NCBI GenBank assembly: GCA_026874595.1 | Contig: CM049318.1 | Location: forward strand, 32,869,956 to 32,933,955 | Reading direction: 5' to 3' | Origin: Sipunculus nudus | Lineage: Eukaryota; Annelida; Sipuncula; Golfingiida; Sipunculidae | DNA: 64,000 nt | In this document: in pieces, positions 10,946-24,304 of the stretch | How positions within the stretch are numbered: the first letter of the stretch is position 1 | Layout: each line of letters begins with the position of its first letter | The notes under the pieces: model-generated | What the model saw: the letters and a program-made list of their open reading frames with translations, nothing else | What the model was told of the DNA's origin: nothing | The model's database searches: none | Translations under genes and position numbers: made by a program

Positions 10946-13659
10946 GCTGACAATCTTGCAGGTCTAAGTTATCAGATTTGGTCGAAAATTCGTTGACATG
11001 TCATAGAAATGGCCGACGCCAATTATGCCCAACGACTAAGACTTTGCGTCTCTGAAAATACCTGAGCCAATATTCTTTACCTCAAAATCGGCATAAAACA
11101 TCGGATCATCTAAACATGGTTATCCGGATGAAATATATATGCACTATCTATGCAAGAGGTATATGTAATTATATAAACAAAATTTTCAGAAATATGAATA
11201 AATGAGTACAAAATAGCCGCATGCAACGTTTTAATAACCAGAAAGGCCACATATTGAATTCCTTGTTTTAGGGGACAGGGGTACATGCCCCCCCCCCTTA
11301 TTTTTGAGGCCTCAGAGCAAAATAAATTTTGTCCCCAGAAGGCTTTTTGGGAATAAAACATATAATTATTTTGAAATTTAGAAATTTAATCATTTATACC
11401 TAAACCGTTAGTTAGACAAAGTATTCTGTTCCCCTACGACTAAAGGAATGAGCGTCCCATAATGCCCATGGTTTTAAACACTTCAAGCCATCCATGGACC
11501 TAATTTTTCTATAGAATTTATATGATTTTTGGCTTAAACAGCATACATTTGAATTAACTCTAGGTAATTTCGTATCAGAAAACGTCTTTTTGACGAATGT
11601 ATGAACTCGTTTTTCTAAAGGTTGTTAGTAAATATCACAATATTGACAGACAGGAAAAAAACTATTTAATTTGATGATATTTTGCTTCAAATGTGCCGAA
11701 AATGAAAAGCCGCTATTTTCAAAATCCTGGTTTGTTTGCCATGTCCTTGTTAAATTTGTTCCGATCCCCCTTATTATAAATACTGTATATAAACATGACC
11801 AACAGACAGTGTGCAATGGGATCGACGTATTTTTATAAAAAAAAAATAAAAGGTCCCAGGCATTATATTTAGATAACAGACGTAATATATAGGAATAGGC
11901 CCTGAAAGTAAAGCTACGATTGATGGAATTGGAGGCAGAACCCTGGACCCTCTTCAGGATTAGAAGCGGACTAATAATCTTTGCCTTACTTAAAAACAGT
12001 TTCCTGGGATGTGGAAAGCTACTTTCGTCATGCTATATTCATTCTGTTTTTATTATAAGCTTTTATTACATTTATATTAATAAAAGAATGATAAGACGTA
12101 ATTCAATAAGGACCCATAATAACATCACACACATTCAAGTTGCAATCCAGATGTATATACCTAAAACAATTAGAAAACGGGCAGTCGACAAGCGACTACG
12201 TGTATCCGCCATTTCACAGAGGCATGGGTAAAGTAAGCCATTGAACGTTCCTGACATGACATGACCCTAAATATGTGGCATCTGAGATGCCAATTAAACC
12301 CCTAATATACTTGCCTTTTCACAAAAATAAGATCTACAGATGGATACAAGATGGAATCGATTGTAGGTGGCTGAAGCAGTCATATATACAAGATTGACTA
12401 TTCCAAGATCAACGGAAATGCAGATTTCCAGGTGGTGAATACATGAAACAACTTCTGAGATAAACGCATGAATGTAAGAGAAAAAGTGCAATAATATTAA
12501 AATGGAACGGCAAGTGAAGCCACCTATCTGGTTTACAACAAAGCTATCCAAGATGAATTTACATGCAGAATTGCAGGCTGATGCATCCGTCAACTCACGA
12601 GAAATGAGCAATTTTCATCAAAAGCAAACGAAAGGATGAGCGCCACAGGAAAACAATTGGAGATGCCGCCAACAGTCCTGAGTAGGATGGAGGTATCCCA
12701 GACCTAGGATATGTCACCCAGATGCAGACTGCACGAAAACGATTGCAGGCGCTGCCACCAGTCTTTGTTACGCACATGTACAAATATGAGCGAATAAGTA
12801 TGTCGGGTTTCGGAAAGATCTGTCCGAGGTTTTTCAGAGGAGTTCTCCGGAAAAGAAAGCGGCGGCGGCGGCGGCGTTTGGCTGAAAACATAGCATCTGC
12901 AAAACTCTGATTTGGCGGATACAATAATACATACGAATACCAACATACACAGAGGGGTATATCACATTTAACTCCCCCTCTCCCCACCCATTTTCAGTAT
13001 AATGTTATTATAATATAAGTGGTGGACTTAAAACCCAATACTGGGGGATGGGGCGGAGTAAGTTTTTTTTTCAAATCACTGGTGTTTATCGTCCGAATTG
13101 GCTCGACGTGGGGGGGGGGGCATGTTCCTCTCGTGGCATGTCGAACCTAAAAATAAATCATTCAAAATGCAAGCAAAATGAAAGCAATGTGAGTATAAAA
13201 TAGCAAAGGAACTGTATTGTTTTAAAAAATCAAAAAGTAAATTCCCTTGCCCCTATCATTCTAATCTATAAAACCAGCATGATGTTTAATTCAATATGAG
13301 CATTTAATGACGGGATACCACACTATGGTTTAGGTGGGTGAATCAGGTCATATTATCAGCCATTTTGGTATTTATCCATTATTATTTCATTGGATTTAAT
13401 ACGTAACTTGATATTTGAAGAATACTGCAACATTATGACACATTTTTGTTATTGCCCGATTGTAAAACTACATAATAGCATTCATTAGCAAAAGGTGGGG
13501 GGAACATAATGTGTTATGTCACCCCTGATTAAAAAATGGGTGCATTTCGGAGGGGGCATGTTCCCCTCTCCATGCATCACCAAATTCCGCCCCTGAATAG
13601 CTATGGTAAATTATTAAACCCTATAAGCCATATGAACCATTTCAGAGCATAATGAAAAC
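10946..13659. other. 2.7-kb sequence splitting copy 2 of the segmental duplication
   Basis: Relative to copy 1, which is continuous between about 5860 and 5905, copy 2 carries 2.7 kb of unrelated DNA. I found no transposase. It contains poly-C and poly-G tracts, a GCG trinucleotide run (12858-12877) and, near its right end (13580-13597), TTCCGCCCCTG, which resembles a hAT-type terminus. No matching left terminus was found. Short open frames near 11920-12231 and 12294-12987 match no domain known to me. Confidence 0.5.
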
Positions 13660-15560
13660 GCTAACGTTACTATCATGATGATGGGTTCCACAGCTATCAT
13701 CTTCAGAATAAAAGTGAAAGAGGATACATATTAACAAGACAACAAGTTTTTCCTACATGCTAAATATATGATTACAGGTATGATATGATTTTATGGTGAA
13801 CATGTTAGCAAATACTTATTCCTCGTCAAGTTTAAACTGGCTTAACTTTCTCGTTTGTGAGTTTACTTTATTACATAATATTAATGCAATGTACATTATG
13901 TGGCAAATGTGAAGGAGGGGGTTTATAACCTGATATCACAGACGATGTCGGCCTCACTGACTTTACGTGCATCCCTGTCTGACGGGCCTCTTCATTATTG
14001 AAGGTTATCTCGTTATCATGGGGAGCATTCAACCCTAACAGCCATATAAAGAAACTAGAAGGTAATTCGTTCTGCATTTGCCAGCCTTCCATAGCCAGTC
14101 GCCATTTACACCCTTGTGATAAAAATGTTGTCTATGAGTCCTGGTACAAAATTTGGCTGGGCGGTGAGAATAGCAAAAGCCTCATTGCCACAAGTCTACG
14201 TTTGGTATGTATAAATTTACATGTAAAAAATTAATTTAATTCACCTACGCGATATTTAATTCATGCGCACGCGATACTATCTCGTGCGCATGCGATGTAT
14301 TTCGTTCGCACGAAATAAAAATAATGTTATATAGACCTCTTCCAGCCACAGTAGAAGTCTCCAAATACCATTGTACGTGATTATAATCGTGATTTACGTG
14401 AGCTTGTTATTTGAGTGCATGTGGAATTGTTTGCATTGCTTATCAAGTGAATTGATATAATCGACGTGGGACTAGACAGAAACTTCGTCTGTAAAGATCA
14501 ATATTTTTTCATTTATACTTTGAGATACAGAAGCATATGATATTTCTGACATATATGTATACCTGATCAGAATGCACAAACTCAGTGTCAATCATCTCCC
14601 AAAGGGGTCGCTTTAGCGTCGTTGCTCTATAATAGTAGCATCGGGTATTAGTTCCAAATGCGCACAGAGCTTACAACTGCTAATGTTTATGTATTAAGAT
14701 CATGTACATGGAATAAAAGTGACATCCCTAAAAAGCTACTTTGACTAAAGGACAACAATTTCGTGTACGAGACAGTGAAAAACCAAACGTACTTTATTCA
14801 GGTCGGTCAATGTTTTATGACTCTTCCCAGGTGAAAACCGCTGACCCGTCTTGACATTGCCGCTGGGATTGCACCTTGTGTCTATTTGTCATGGTGCTTT
14901 TGTGTATCAATGTTTCAGGTGATGTTACAACTCCTACTAATATTAGCAACATATTGTGGCTTAGAAAAACGGAATGGGCGGGACAGTGGATTTGTTGCCA
15001 ATATTAAAGTATAGGCCTGTCCACAACTACATATGGAGCCCGATGATATCTTTTCACCTAACACTTTGTTTGACCTTGCTTCCATGAGTTCGGGAAGTTT
15101 GAAAATGTTCCAAATATCTTATATGCCGTCAAATTGATCCTCCCCCCCGGGTATCAAATAGGACTTTGCAGTTTAGATTTATTGGTACTTGTGTTAATTG
15201 GTTCATGACCTCATTTTATACCTAATATCGTTGAACGCCGCTGTACGTGCCAATTAAGTGGTGAACTTCACACACCAGAGCACTTTGCCTATTTTAGATC
15301 AACTGCTTGCTCATAAGGAAATAAAATATTAACTTAGTAAGATATGTTTCTTTGCAATGCTACCTAGAAATTAATGAGATTGAATAGTTCCCCGACAGAC
15401 TTTGGTCCGAGTAAAATGAAAGTACTTGATGAGTAATGCCTATACTAATAAAGTCCTCTAGTACCAGTACAGGTATTTTTATGAAGGTACTCGAGTACGA
15501 ATATCGAATACTCCAGATGTACTCATGAGTTACTGAAATGAGTACTTTTAGCAGTTAAAC
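13660..15560. repeat. Segmental duplication, copy 2, second part
   Basis: Matches about 5905-7790, including the CGCACGCGATA block, the 'aaccaaacgtactttattcaggtcggtcaatg' stretch (14782) and the terminal GTACTCGAGTAC cluster. Identity is very high around 14690-14900 and lower elsewhere. Confidence 0.8.
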
Positions 15561-15988
15561 CTAAGATGTAGTGTGGAAACAAATTAATGTCTTCTGTTTG
15601 ATGTCATAATAACATTTATTATTTGTGAAATTTATGAAATGTCTACTCAAGGTCTTAATTTTACATGTATCTAATAAAAATTTGAGAGCCATAAGCGCTG
15701 CTTCACTTTTAAACTAGAATAATTATTTTGAACAATCTGATAATTATTGTGAGATTTTATTATAAATTCAAAATGTAAGAAATTGATGATTAAATATGAT
15801 AAATACTTTTATGCCTAGTCATTGTTATCATTATATAACAATTACTCCCACACACTTATATTTAATAAATAATAGCTAAAATATAAATACCCCTGTAAAT
15901 ATGCGATTGATAACACCCCTGAGACATTCATAATACACATACAATGATGATTAAGTGATATGTTGCCAGTGTATGTATAGTGTGGAAG

Positions 15989-15990
<2 letters not shown>
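15561..15990. other. Non-coding, very AT-rich
   Basis: No coding signal; poly-A/T and short direct repeats only. Confidence 0.5.

Positions 15991-16039
<49 letters not shown>
15991..16039. repeat. (AT)n microsatellite
   Basis: Uninterrupted AT dinucleotide run. Confidence 0.95.
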
Positions 16040-16042
<3 letters not shown>

Positions 16043-16244
16043 GTTTTGGTTTTGTTAGCGGTGTTTCTATTTTCATAATTTTAGCGGGAGCGAGATTTGT
16101 TCTGAATTAAAAACCTGCGTCTTTTGTGCGATCGTTCGGAAGACTGCAGCGTTCTTGTCTGACACACGGTCATGTAGGTCTGGTAATCCCTCTATGCGGG
16201 GTCGCTTGAGTTGAGGCGTCTTCAGCCAGGATGTTAGAGTTCAT

Positions 16245-16654
16245 CAGTGGCGGATCCCCCCCCCCCCCCCCCCCTCCACGTTGAGCCGTAACATCTCTCG
16301 TGATATCCATTTATTTTTCCAGTTATTCGTTATTTGTATTTTTTTTTTCATATATCTTTTTTCATTCCCTAGCAATTCTCGTTCATACATTGAGGATCAT
16401 AATGAACAGCTGTGTGATTTTCTCCATTAATAATGATAGAATCCAAATATTACTATACTGAGAGAGGGGATCTTTTCGTCATAGGATATTTTTTCATTGG
16501 CTGAAAATAGATAACTTAATAATGATGTATTAATAAATAAATAACATGAATAAATACATGAACAATTTAAGAACTTATTTTTTTTTCCTAATACCCATCA
16601 ACCCCTAGCCCTGTATTAGCGCCTCCTGTTCACGTATTTCTGGATCCACCCCTG
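16245..16654. mobile_element. hAT-like MITE with 5-bp target duplication
   Basis: The left end CAGTGGCGGATCC (16245-16257) and the right end GGATCCACCCCTG (16642-16654) form terminal inverted repeats with two mismatches in 13. Directly outside both ends is TTCAT (16240-16244 and 16655-16659), a 5-bp target-site duplication. Ends of the form CAG(T/G)GGCGGATCC are typical of hAT MITEs, and a 5-bp duplication points to the hAT5 group rather than classical 8-bp hAT. The interior holds a poly-C run and no coding sequence. Confidence 0.65.
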
Positions 16655-16676
16655 TTCATAACCCCATCGGTCATAT

Positions 16677-17396
16677 ATGGGGTTACTCCAATATAGAGAT
16701 TATCAAACACAGACGGAGCTACTCCAATATAGAGATTATCAATCACAGACAGAGCTACTCCAGTGTAGAGATTATCCATCACAGACGGAGCATTCCAGTG
16801 TAGAGATTATCCATGACAAACGGAGCTGCTCCCGTGTAGAGATTATCTATCACAGACGGAGCACTTCAGTGTAGAGATTATCCGTGACAAACGGAGCTAC
16901 TACAGTATAGAGATTATCAATCACTGACGGAACTACTCCAGTGTAGAGATCATTCATCACAGACTAAGCCCTCCAGTGTAAATATTACACATAAAAGACG
17001 CAGCTATTCCAATATTAAGATTATCCATCACAGACGGAGCTACTCCATTGTAGAGATAATCCATCACAGATGGAGCTGCTCCCCTGTAGAGATTATCCAT
17101 CAAAGACGGAGCTACTGTTGTGTAGAGATTATGCATCACAGAGGGAGTACTCCAGTGTAGAGTTTATCCATCACAGACGGAGCTACTCAAGTGTAGAGAT
17201 TATCCATTACAGACGGAGCTACTTTAATGTAGAGATTATCCATCACAGACGGAGCTACTTTAATGTAGAGATTATCCATCAAAGACCGAGCTACTCTTGT
17301 GTAGAGATTATCTATCACAGACGGAGCTACTCTAGTTTAGAGATTATCCATCACAGACGGAGCTACTCCAGTATAGAGTTTATTCGTCACGGGCGG
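16677..17396. repeat. 36-bp satellite array, about 20 copies
   Basis: The unit is close to GAGATTATCCATCACAGACGGAGCTACTCCAGTGTA, repeated head to tail with scattered substitutions. As 36 is divisible by three, all frames give 12-residue peptide repeats, which explains the 135-codon open frame at 17070-17477. I see no evidence that it is translated. It starts about 20 bp after the MITE's target duplication. Confidence 0.85.
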
Positions 17397-18504
17397 GGTT
17401 GCTCAAGCAAAAAGATTATTGATGAAATGTGGGCAAGCGGGGATCTCCAGCTGAGAAATTATGGTCGAAGCGTGTAGGTCGAATAAGATGAACTTTGATT
17501 GCTCTGCAAGATTCTGTCATGAACATCAAAATCAAGTAAAATAAAAAAGAAAAGAATTTGTTTTTGTCAGTCGGAAGTCTCGAATGTATCTAGTATGTTG
17601 TTTTCTAATATGCGAGTATAATTGTAAATCGCAAGAGAAGCCCTTAACCCCTCTTCTCTCACCCACAACAGCCAACCCCCTGTCCCCCAACCTCCCTTTC
17701 CGGTAACCCGCAAATGAAAAGAAATAGGGTTAGTTCAGATCAACCATGTAGCTAAAAATTAGGTAAATACATGTAAATGTAAGGTCAATGAGCAAAGGCC
17801 CGTTTGACTCATAAATGTGGGAATCAGCCGCATAGACCTAGGAAATAATGTCAAGGTGAAAAACATTGATCGGGTGCAAATCTGTTACCTATGACAAAGT
17901 GTAGGAAAATTAGCAATTTTCGAGATCGTGCGCACACAGGAAATGACTGATGAGAAAAAAAAAATGGGCGGTTTCATGTTGGTCCAAAACTTGATTATGG
18001 ATAAGAAATAAGTTTGCCCACGCACGAAAACTTTTACCCAAATATGAATATAAAAAATAATTTTATCAACTTCTATATGTCTCTCCTTCTCATTGCTGGG
18101 ACATTAGAAACCTAAGGTTTCCTAATGTTAATACCAACACAATGATCAACGGGATCTCATGACATAATCGGGGCATTTCGGCAATGGACCATTCAATAAT
18201 TTGATTTTTGTTTGGATCTTGCACATGATAAGGATTTAGGAACGTTAGCATGGAATATTCACAATATGTAGGGACACCTATGCAAGAATGAACCTGGGAA
18301 TTAGGGCCGAGTAAGTGAATACAAAAATAGGTCGGGGAGCATCCTACAACAGGGCCCCTAAACTTGGCGTAGGCTTGCAATCATCACTTTGCACATTTCT
18401 GGTTTGGACAAAGTAATTAAGAGGCCAATTATGAACTAAGGAATGTCTTCAAAAGTGTTTGTGTGTACATAAAATGAACGTGAACATTGAGGTAACATAA
18501 TAAG
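17397..18504. other. Intergenic region downstream of the multidomain gene
   Basis: No recognisable coding sequence. A 96-codon minus frame at 18090-18380 resembles no known domain. Confidence 0.5.
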
Positions 18505-18527
18505 AACAGTAGAATGTGGTTATATTG

Positions 18528-18533
18528 TTTTAT
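18528..18533 (-). promoter_or_regulatory. Candidate poly(A) signal AATAAA
   Basis: AATAAA on the minus strand, about 425 bp downstream of the TAG stop of the terminal exon. I noticed no canonical AATAAA nearer to the stop. It implies a 3' UTR of about 440 bp. Inferred from the hexamer only. Confidence 0.4.
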
Positions 18534-18958
18534 TCAGCAAGGTGTTCGTATGTCATATACTATTTATCATAGATTGACAATAGTGGGAATTCATGTCCTT
18601 TTTTTTCTCTGTATAAAATATATCGTGTATCAGGAACAAGTAGATAAAGATATAAAACTGTTAATATATACACATTACAACGAATAATAATACACATGTA
18701 TTATAGAAGTTGAGTATTAAGTGCGTATGAGTTAAGCAGATATGTGTGGTAAATGTACAGTGCATCTTTTTATAAATGGTAAATAATATCTTCTGCTTGT
18801 CTTCCCTGTAAACTCTTCCGTTGAATATGGATGATTGTTTCATATGATTAATCGTCCAACTGCCGTTTACAATATTAAATTCAGTTATCTGACATGTTTA
18901 AAATACAAATAACAAGAAAGGATATGGTATTATATAAGTATCAGATTATGCGTCCGAC

Positions 18959-19113
18959 CTAGGGACATCTTTGAACACTGCAGTACTTGGTTTCAACCCT
19001 TGTTCTGCAACCTGGACTGATGCAGGACCATGTTCGAATTGTGCCACCACCACCACATGATTCACTGCAGGGACTCCACCTACCCCAATGCCCTTCCAGT
19101 TGCTCGGGTGGAC
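18959..19113 (-). CDS. Terminal exon: C-terminal TSP1 repeat and stop
   Basis: The acceptor is ttctcgtcaattag before 19113. The exon enters in phase 1 and codes for PPEQLEG, then a TSP1 repeat beginning HWGRWSPCSESCGGGG, with CISPGC and YCSVQRCP, and stops at TAG (18961-18959). W-G-R-W, C-x-x-S-C-G and six cysteines are present. Joined to the preceding exon it gives a serine at the junction (A + GT). The exon is short and has no ATG, so it is easily missed. Its stop and the candidate poly(A) signal downstream make it the 3' end of the gene. Confidence 0.8.
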
Positions 19114-20182
19114 CTAATTGACGAGAAGAACAGAATATTTAATTTCTTGCTTCCGATATGCTAACACAGGAATGCAGCTTAGTTTCCATTTCCAGTTTGT
19201 CTTTCCGGTTACATTTATATGTTTATATAATCGTTATATGTTCGTGCGTTGTTATATATTCCTTTGTGCTTTTATTCTGCATGGACGCAGTCAGGTGCGG
19301 GAAGGGGGGACATGCCTCCCCTCCCCCCCCCCACCACTTTTTTTCAACCAGGAAGTATATACAATAAAATGCTCCCTCACATTTAAAATTATTTTAGTGT
19401 TATTTAGCCTTAAATATTGACCTTACTTGCATTTAGAAAAAAAATTTAACAAGTGTTGTTAACAAATAGGTGTCTCAGTGTTGTAAAGTTCCTTTATAAA
19501 AAAAAATTAATATAATAGCAAAATGACCGACAATGTTATAACCCTCCCTCCCCGATTTCCACGTCATCGTGGTACCATTAATGGTTATACAATTTACATG
19601 TTTACTTCTTGTAGGTTTATTAAGCCATAACTTTCCCTGTTAGTTTATTCTCACATTTCTTCGATATTGCTTAGACTGTGATTATTTTTTTAATTTTTCA
19701 ATTTACCCTGCGGTCGGAGGACCCCCCCCCCCCCCCCAAGTCAAGTCTCCTCTGCCTGTACACACGCCCGCCAGTCTCGATTTCCTGTTAAAAGATGTTG
19801 CCCATCCATCAGAATTCAGTTCAGAGTTCATCACTTATAATATTTATGTAAATTTTGCACTATATACAGAAAAAGGGACAGGATGATTGTGGTTAACCCC
19901 GCTGCAAGGGTATGTGTGTGAGGGGGTGTCGAAGTCCCCCCCCCCCCCCCCCTGCTGATTGAAGTAGAGCCTCTCTTCTTCTGCAATGCTACAAATGAAG
20001 TTTACTTTACTTAATATTCACTGTAAATGGTTTAAAGACACTTACTGCAGGGACCGTTTGAACACGACCTACGCTCTGTAGAGAAAGTAGGACATGGCCT
20101 CCCAGAGCAAATCCTCGTCCTGGTCTGAACGCCGGCATCACAGGAAACGCTGCAAGCTCCCCACGGACCCCAATATCCTATA

Positions 20183-20234
<52 letters not shown>

Positions 20235-23200
20235 TAAGGATATATATTAAGTTGGTTCGTAAAGGAAATAAGATTATACCAATGTGGACGGATGCCGAAA
20301 TGTTCTTTTGTACTTATTACTCCCATATGGTTATCCCCAAATCCGTCATTTATTTATCTGATAATAATTTGTTAAGGAATAAATTCTGATAGATTCTTTT
20401 CTCAATAACACGTGTGTTTTCTTATATTAATGAAAATCTTTCTACTGTTTTACTATTTAGTGGATCACCTAAAAAGTGTATCCGAAACATAATAATGAAT
20501 ATAATTTAGGGTAATACTTCATGACACGATGACGACTGATATCTCGTTATTACCTGCAGGTGCTCCCCCGCATGTTCTCTGTGCCACCATTGCGACGATT
20601 GATTGAAGGTCAATAAATCCTTTCACTGTGAAGAAATGACTTTCCGAGGAAGCGATTTTTCTCAGCTGTGAATTTCCGGAATCTGACGCGTTGACCCCAA
20701 CACTAAGGATTGTGATTCCTTTCACCTTCGCCTTATCTGACTCTCTGATCGGATCTGTCATGTGTTCACTTTCTCCATCTGATATTAACAGTGCAACATT
20801 CTTGACGTCTGGCCGATCTCCGCGTCCAGGAACGAATATCTGTTCATGCATTGCCTTCAGTGCTGCATCGGTGTAGGTTCCACCACTGAGATAACGGAAT
20901 CCTCTGATTTTGTCGACTACCGCAGACTTGTTGAAGACATTATCTAAGTAAAACTGTATTTCATATTTGCGTTCAAATATAATTGCTGCTGTCCTAGTTC
21001 CTGTGCTGCTGATATCAAATGTTCCAGCAACGTCGGCAGTAAAGTTGAGCACTCTATCCCAGTTGCCAGGGTTTCCATCATTGATTGACCCCGATGAGTC
21101 AATGACGAAGCAAACATCACATATCTGATTCACAGCTGGACGGAACGAATGAACAAATAAATTAGTATTAAGAGTGGAGTTTTCCATTCATTTGTCTTAA
21201 AACAAAATGAAGTTTTCATGAAAGTTATTCTAACAGAAATATTGCAGTTTTGTTAAACCATTTAAATGTAGGCTATGATCAGGTTGTAGATATGATATAT
21301 ATGTGTGCGTGTGTGTATGTTCCTTGCTCTGCTCCTTCGTGCTGCTTGTTTAACTTAAAATGTACACATTTATTAATATATTTTTTTCCAGTATGGGGTC
21401 AAAAAAGATTACCTTCGTTTTGATTTGCTGTAAAGTAGGGGAAACAATGTAACCTCTCAGGCAGTATACTTACGGCAGGTAGCATTTGAACAAGCCCTAC
21501 TCTCTGTAGAGGATGTGGGACATGGCCGACCAGAGCACACCCTCGTCCTGGTCTGAACGCCAACACCACAGGAAACGCTGCAAGCTCCCCATGGACCCCA
21601 ATATCCTATAAAATAAAATATACATATATGGACATATACTAAGTTGGTTGATAAACCATACATGTATGTGGCCAAATTTCTAAAGTTCTTTTGTACTTAA
21701 TACTCCTATATAATAATCTCCAAATAAAGGATGTATCTATCTTAAAATATCATTTTCCAGACTAAATCGTTGTAGATTCCTTTTTCGAAAACATGTTTTC
21801 ATTAAAAAAATCGTTCGCTTAGTTTGCTATTCAAATAACCACCAAATAAAGTTATATCTGAAATGTAACATATGGATATCATTTAAGGGGGTCCAATCAC
21901 CTATAAAGCATATTAAATTAACACGAGAAATAGCTTCTTCCCTTTAAAATAAATTTTTACCTGCCAAAATATTGCTTTGAAACCGTTTGCTTACTCCTGT
22001 AAACAAGTTTTAAAACAATGAACCGGGCGCAAACGCAGGTGTCAACATAAACGCAGTGCGTCGGGCCGTGTGCTGGGCGAAGCCACAACACGTGCCAATC
22101 AGGAGATGCCCTGACTAACTTGGCTAAAAAAAATGTAAAACATGTTCCAGCTGAATGAAACACAGCCTGTTGGCCCTCTTAATCGGACCTCCGGTCAGGC
22201 GGCCTTGGATAAACAGACTTTGTTTTCAAAAACGCAGGGTTATAACAAGGTGAAAAACAGTCGTTTGCGAGGAAATGAGACTGTGCTGGAATGGTTTTCC
22301 TGGGAAACTTTTGTATAAAGCAGAACTAAACTGATAGTATGAAACAATAGGAATATTATTACTCCTGATTATGTCCATTTAAGGTAATATATCATTATAC
22401 TATGACGACAGATATCTCATTATCACCTGCAGTCGCTCCCCCGCATGTTCTCTGTGCAACCATTGCGACGATGGATTGGAGGTCAGTAAATCCTTTCACT
22501 GTGAAGAAATGACTTTCAGAGGAAGCGATTCTTCTCAGCTGTGAATTTCCAGAATCTGATGCATTGACCCCAACACTAAGGATTGTGATTCCTTTCGCCT
22601 TTGCCTTATCTGACTCTCTGATCGGATCTGTCCTGTATTCACTTTCTCCATCTGATATTAACAGTGCAACATTCTTGACGTCTGGCCGATCTCCGCGTCC
22701 AGGAACGAATATCTGTTCATGCATTGCCTTCAGTGCTGCATCGGTGTAGGTTCCACCACTAAGATAACGGAATCCTCTGATTTTATCGACTACCGCAGAC
22801 TTGTTGAAGACATTATCTAAGTAAAACTGTATTTCATATTTGCGTTCAAATATAATTGCTGCTATCCTAGTTCCTGTGCTGCTGATATCAAATGTTCCAG
22901 CAACGTCGGCAGTAAAGTTGAGCACTCTATCCCAGTTGCCAGGGTTTCCATCATTGATTGACCCCGATGAGTCAATGACGAAGCAAACATCACATATCTG
23001 ATTCACAGCTGGACGGAAAGATTGTACAAATTCATTTAGTATTAGGATGAGGGTACAAGAAGAATATCATTCAAGCCACAGGGGGATGACACATACACAT
23101 TTATGTAAGTCAAGCAAATTCTTGTCATCTTCTTGGATTACTGATCATGACTGATCAATAACGAAGGAAACATGGTATGTTTGGTTTAGACCTAAGAAAA

Positions 23201-24257
23201 AGAGAAATCTTAGGAATCAGATAATTACTTTATAAATACTTGGAATTTTCTTCACCGTTACTCATTTGAAGCCTTAGTCTTTTTAACTAAACAATTTGAG
23301 TAAGTTTATTTTGTAAATCACCCAGTCGATTATAGGAATATGGTACAAAGCGTTAAATTTTTAGATGTATTCAACGGTTTTTTAATTCGGTCCCAAAAGA
23401 AAAGATCATAATATGTATTTTCTGCTCTGAATCTACTGAATCATCAATACAATTCTTTACAAAGAACCTCTGTGGTCACAGTCCAAAAATTTTTTTATCG
23501 ATGCATACGTTCAATATAACTTCATCTCTTTAGGTCAAGAACCTTGTATTCACGAGGTAGAGCTTGTAGAAAGTGTATGATATTCCAATCAATTCATATA
23601 TAACTTGTCTGGCTGTTAGGTTGACTTATTATCTGGTAAGGATATTTTATTATCTGACAGGTCTCCAGGCTACGGCAACAGATTAAGGATGCTGGGTATG
23701 ATATCAGCAAGATACAAAACATCAAATACGCCAAATATCAGCATAATTGCAAGTAAAATCGAAAGGTAAAAGTAAGAGCTATAAAGCAGGCATTATAAAA
23801 TTGTCGAATGCAGTGATACTGCGGCTAGTGATTACTGTGTAGTTAAATGCACTTATGGCATAAAGCATTGTTTAGTGTCCGCTGTGGGAGGTGGACACTG
23901 CTTCTGGGCAGACCTTTGTTGGACTCAAAGACCATTAGTGCAGGAAACACTGCACATTCCCCATCGTCCCAGTAGGCTAAAGATATATACATGCCATGTC
24001 ATCTATATGTGTGTGTGTGTGTAAACTGGGTAATCGCAGGCATTATAAAATCACGTAGTGGTATGGCGAATTGATAGTGAGTAGTAAATGGACTTACGAC
24101 AAGCAGGCATGAAACATAGTTCACTGTCCTCTGTAGGAGGTGGACACTGCCCTCCCGGACAAACCTTGGTTCGTCTTCGAATGCCATTTCCGCAGGACAC
24201 ATTGCATCCACCCCATGGTCCCCAGTAGGCTAAAGATAATATACATGCCATACCATA

Positions 24258-24304
<47 letters not shown>

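Noticed and set aside
12595-12987. 130-codon minus frame near a GCG run
   Set aside because: No recognisable domain, overlaps other random frames on both strands, and lies in an insertion of probable transposon origin.
13040-13600. Possible hAT MITE ending in CCGCCCCTG at 13597
   Set aside because: Only one terminus is convincing; no matching CAGGGGCGG left end or target duplication found.
13871-14092. Open frame in the segmental duplication (minus strand)
   Set aside because: The corresponding frame in copy 1 (about 6080-6330) has in-frame stops, so it is not conserved as coding.
17070-17477. 135-codon open frame with repeated EIIHHRRSYSS-type peptide
   Set aside because: Direct product of the 36-bp satellite (36 is divisible by three); no start context, no domain, and other frames are equally repetitive.
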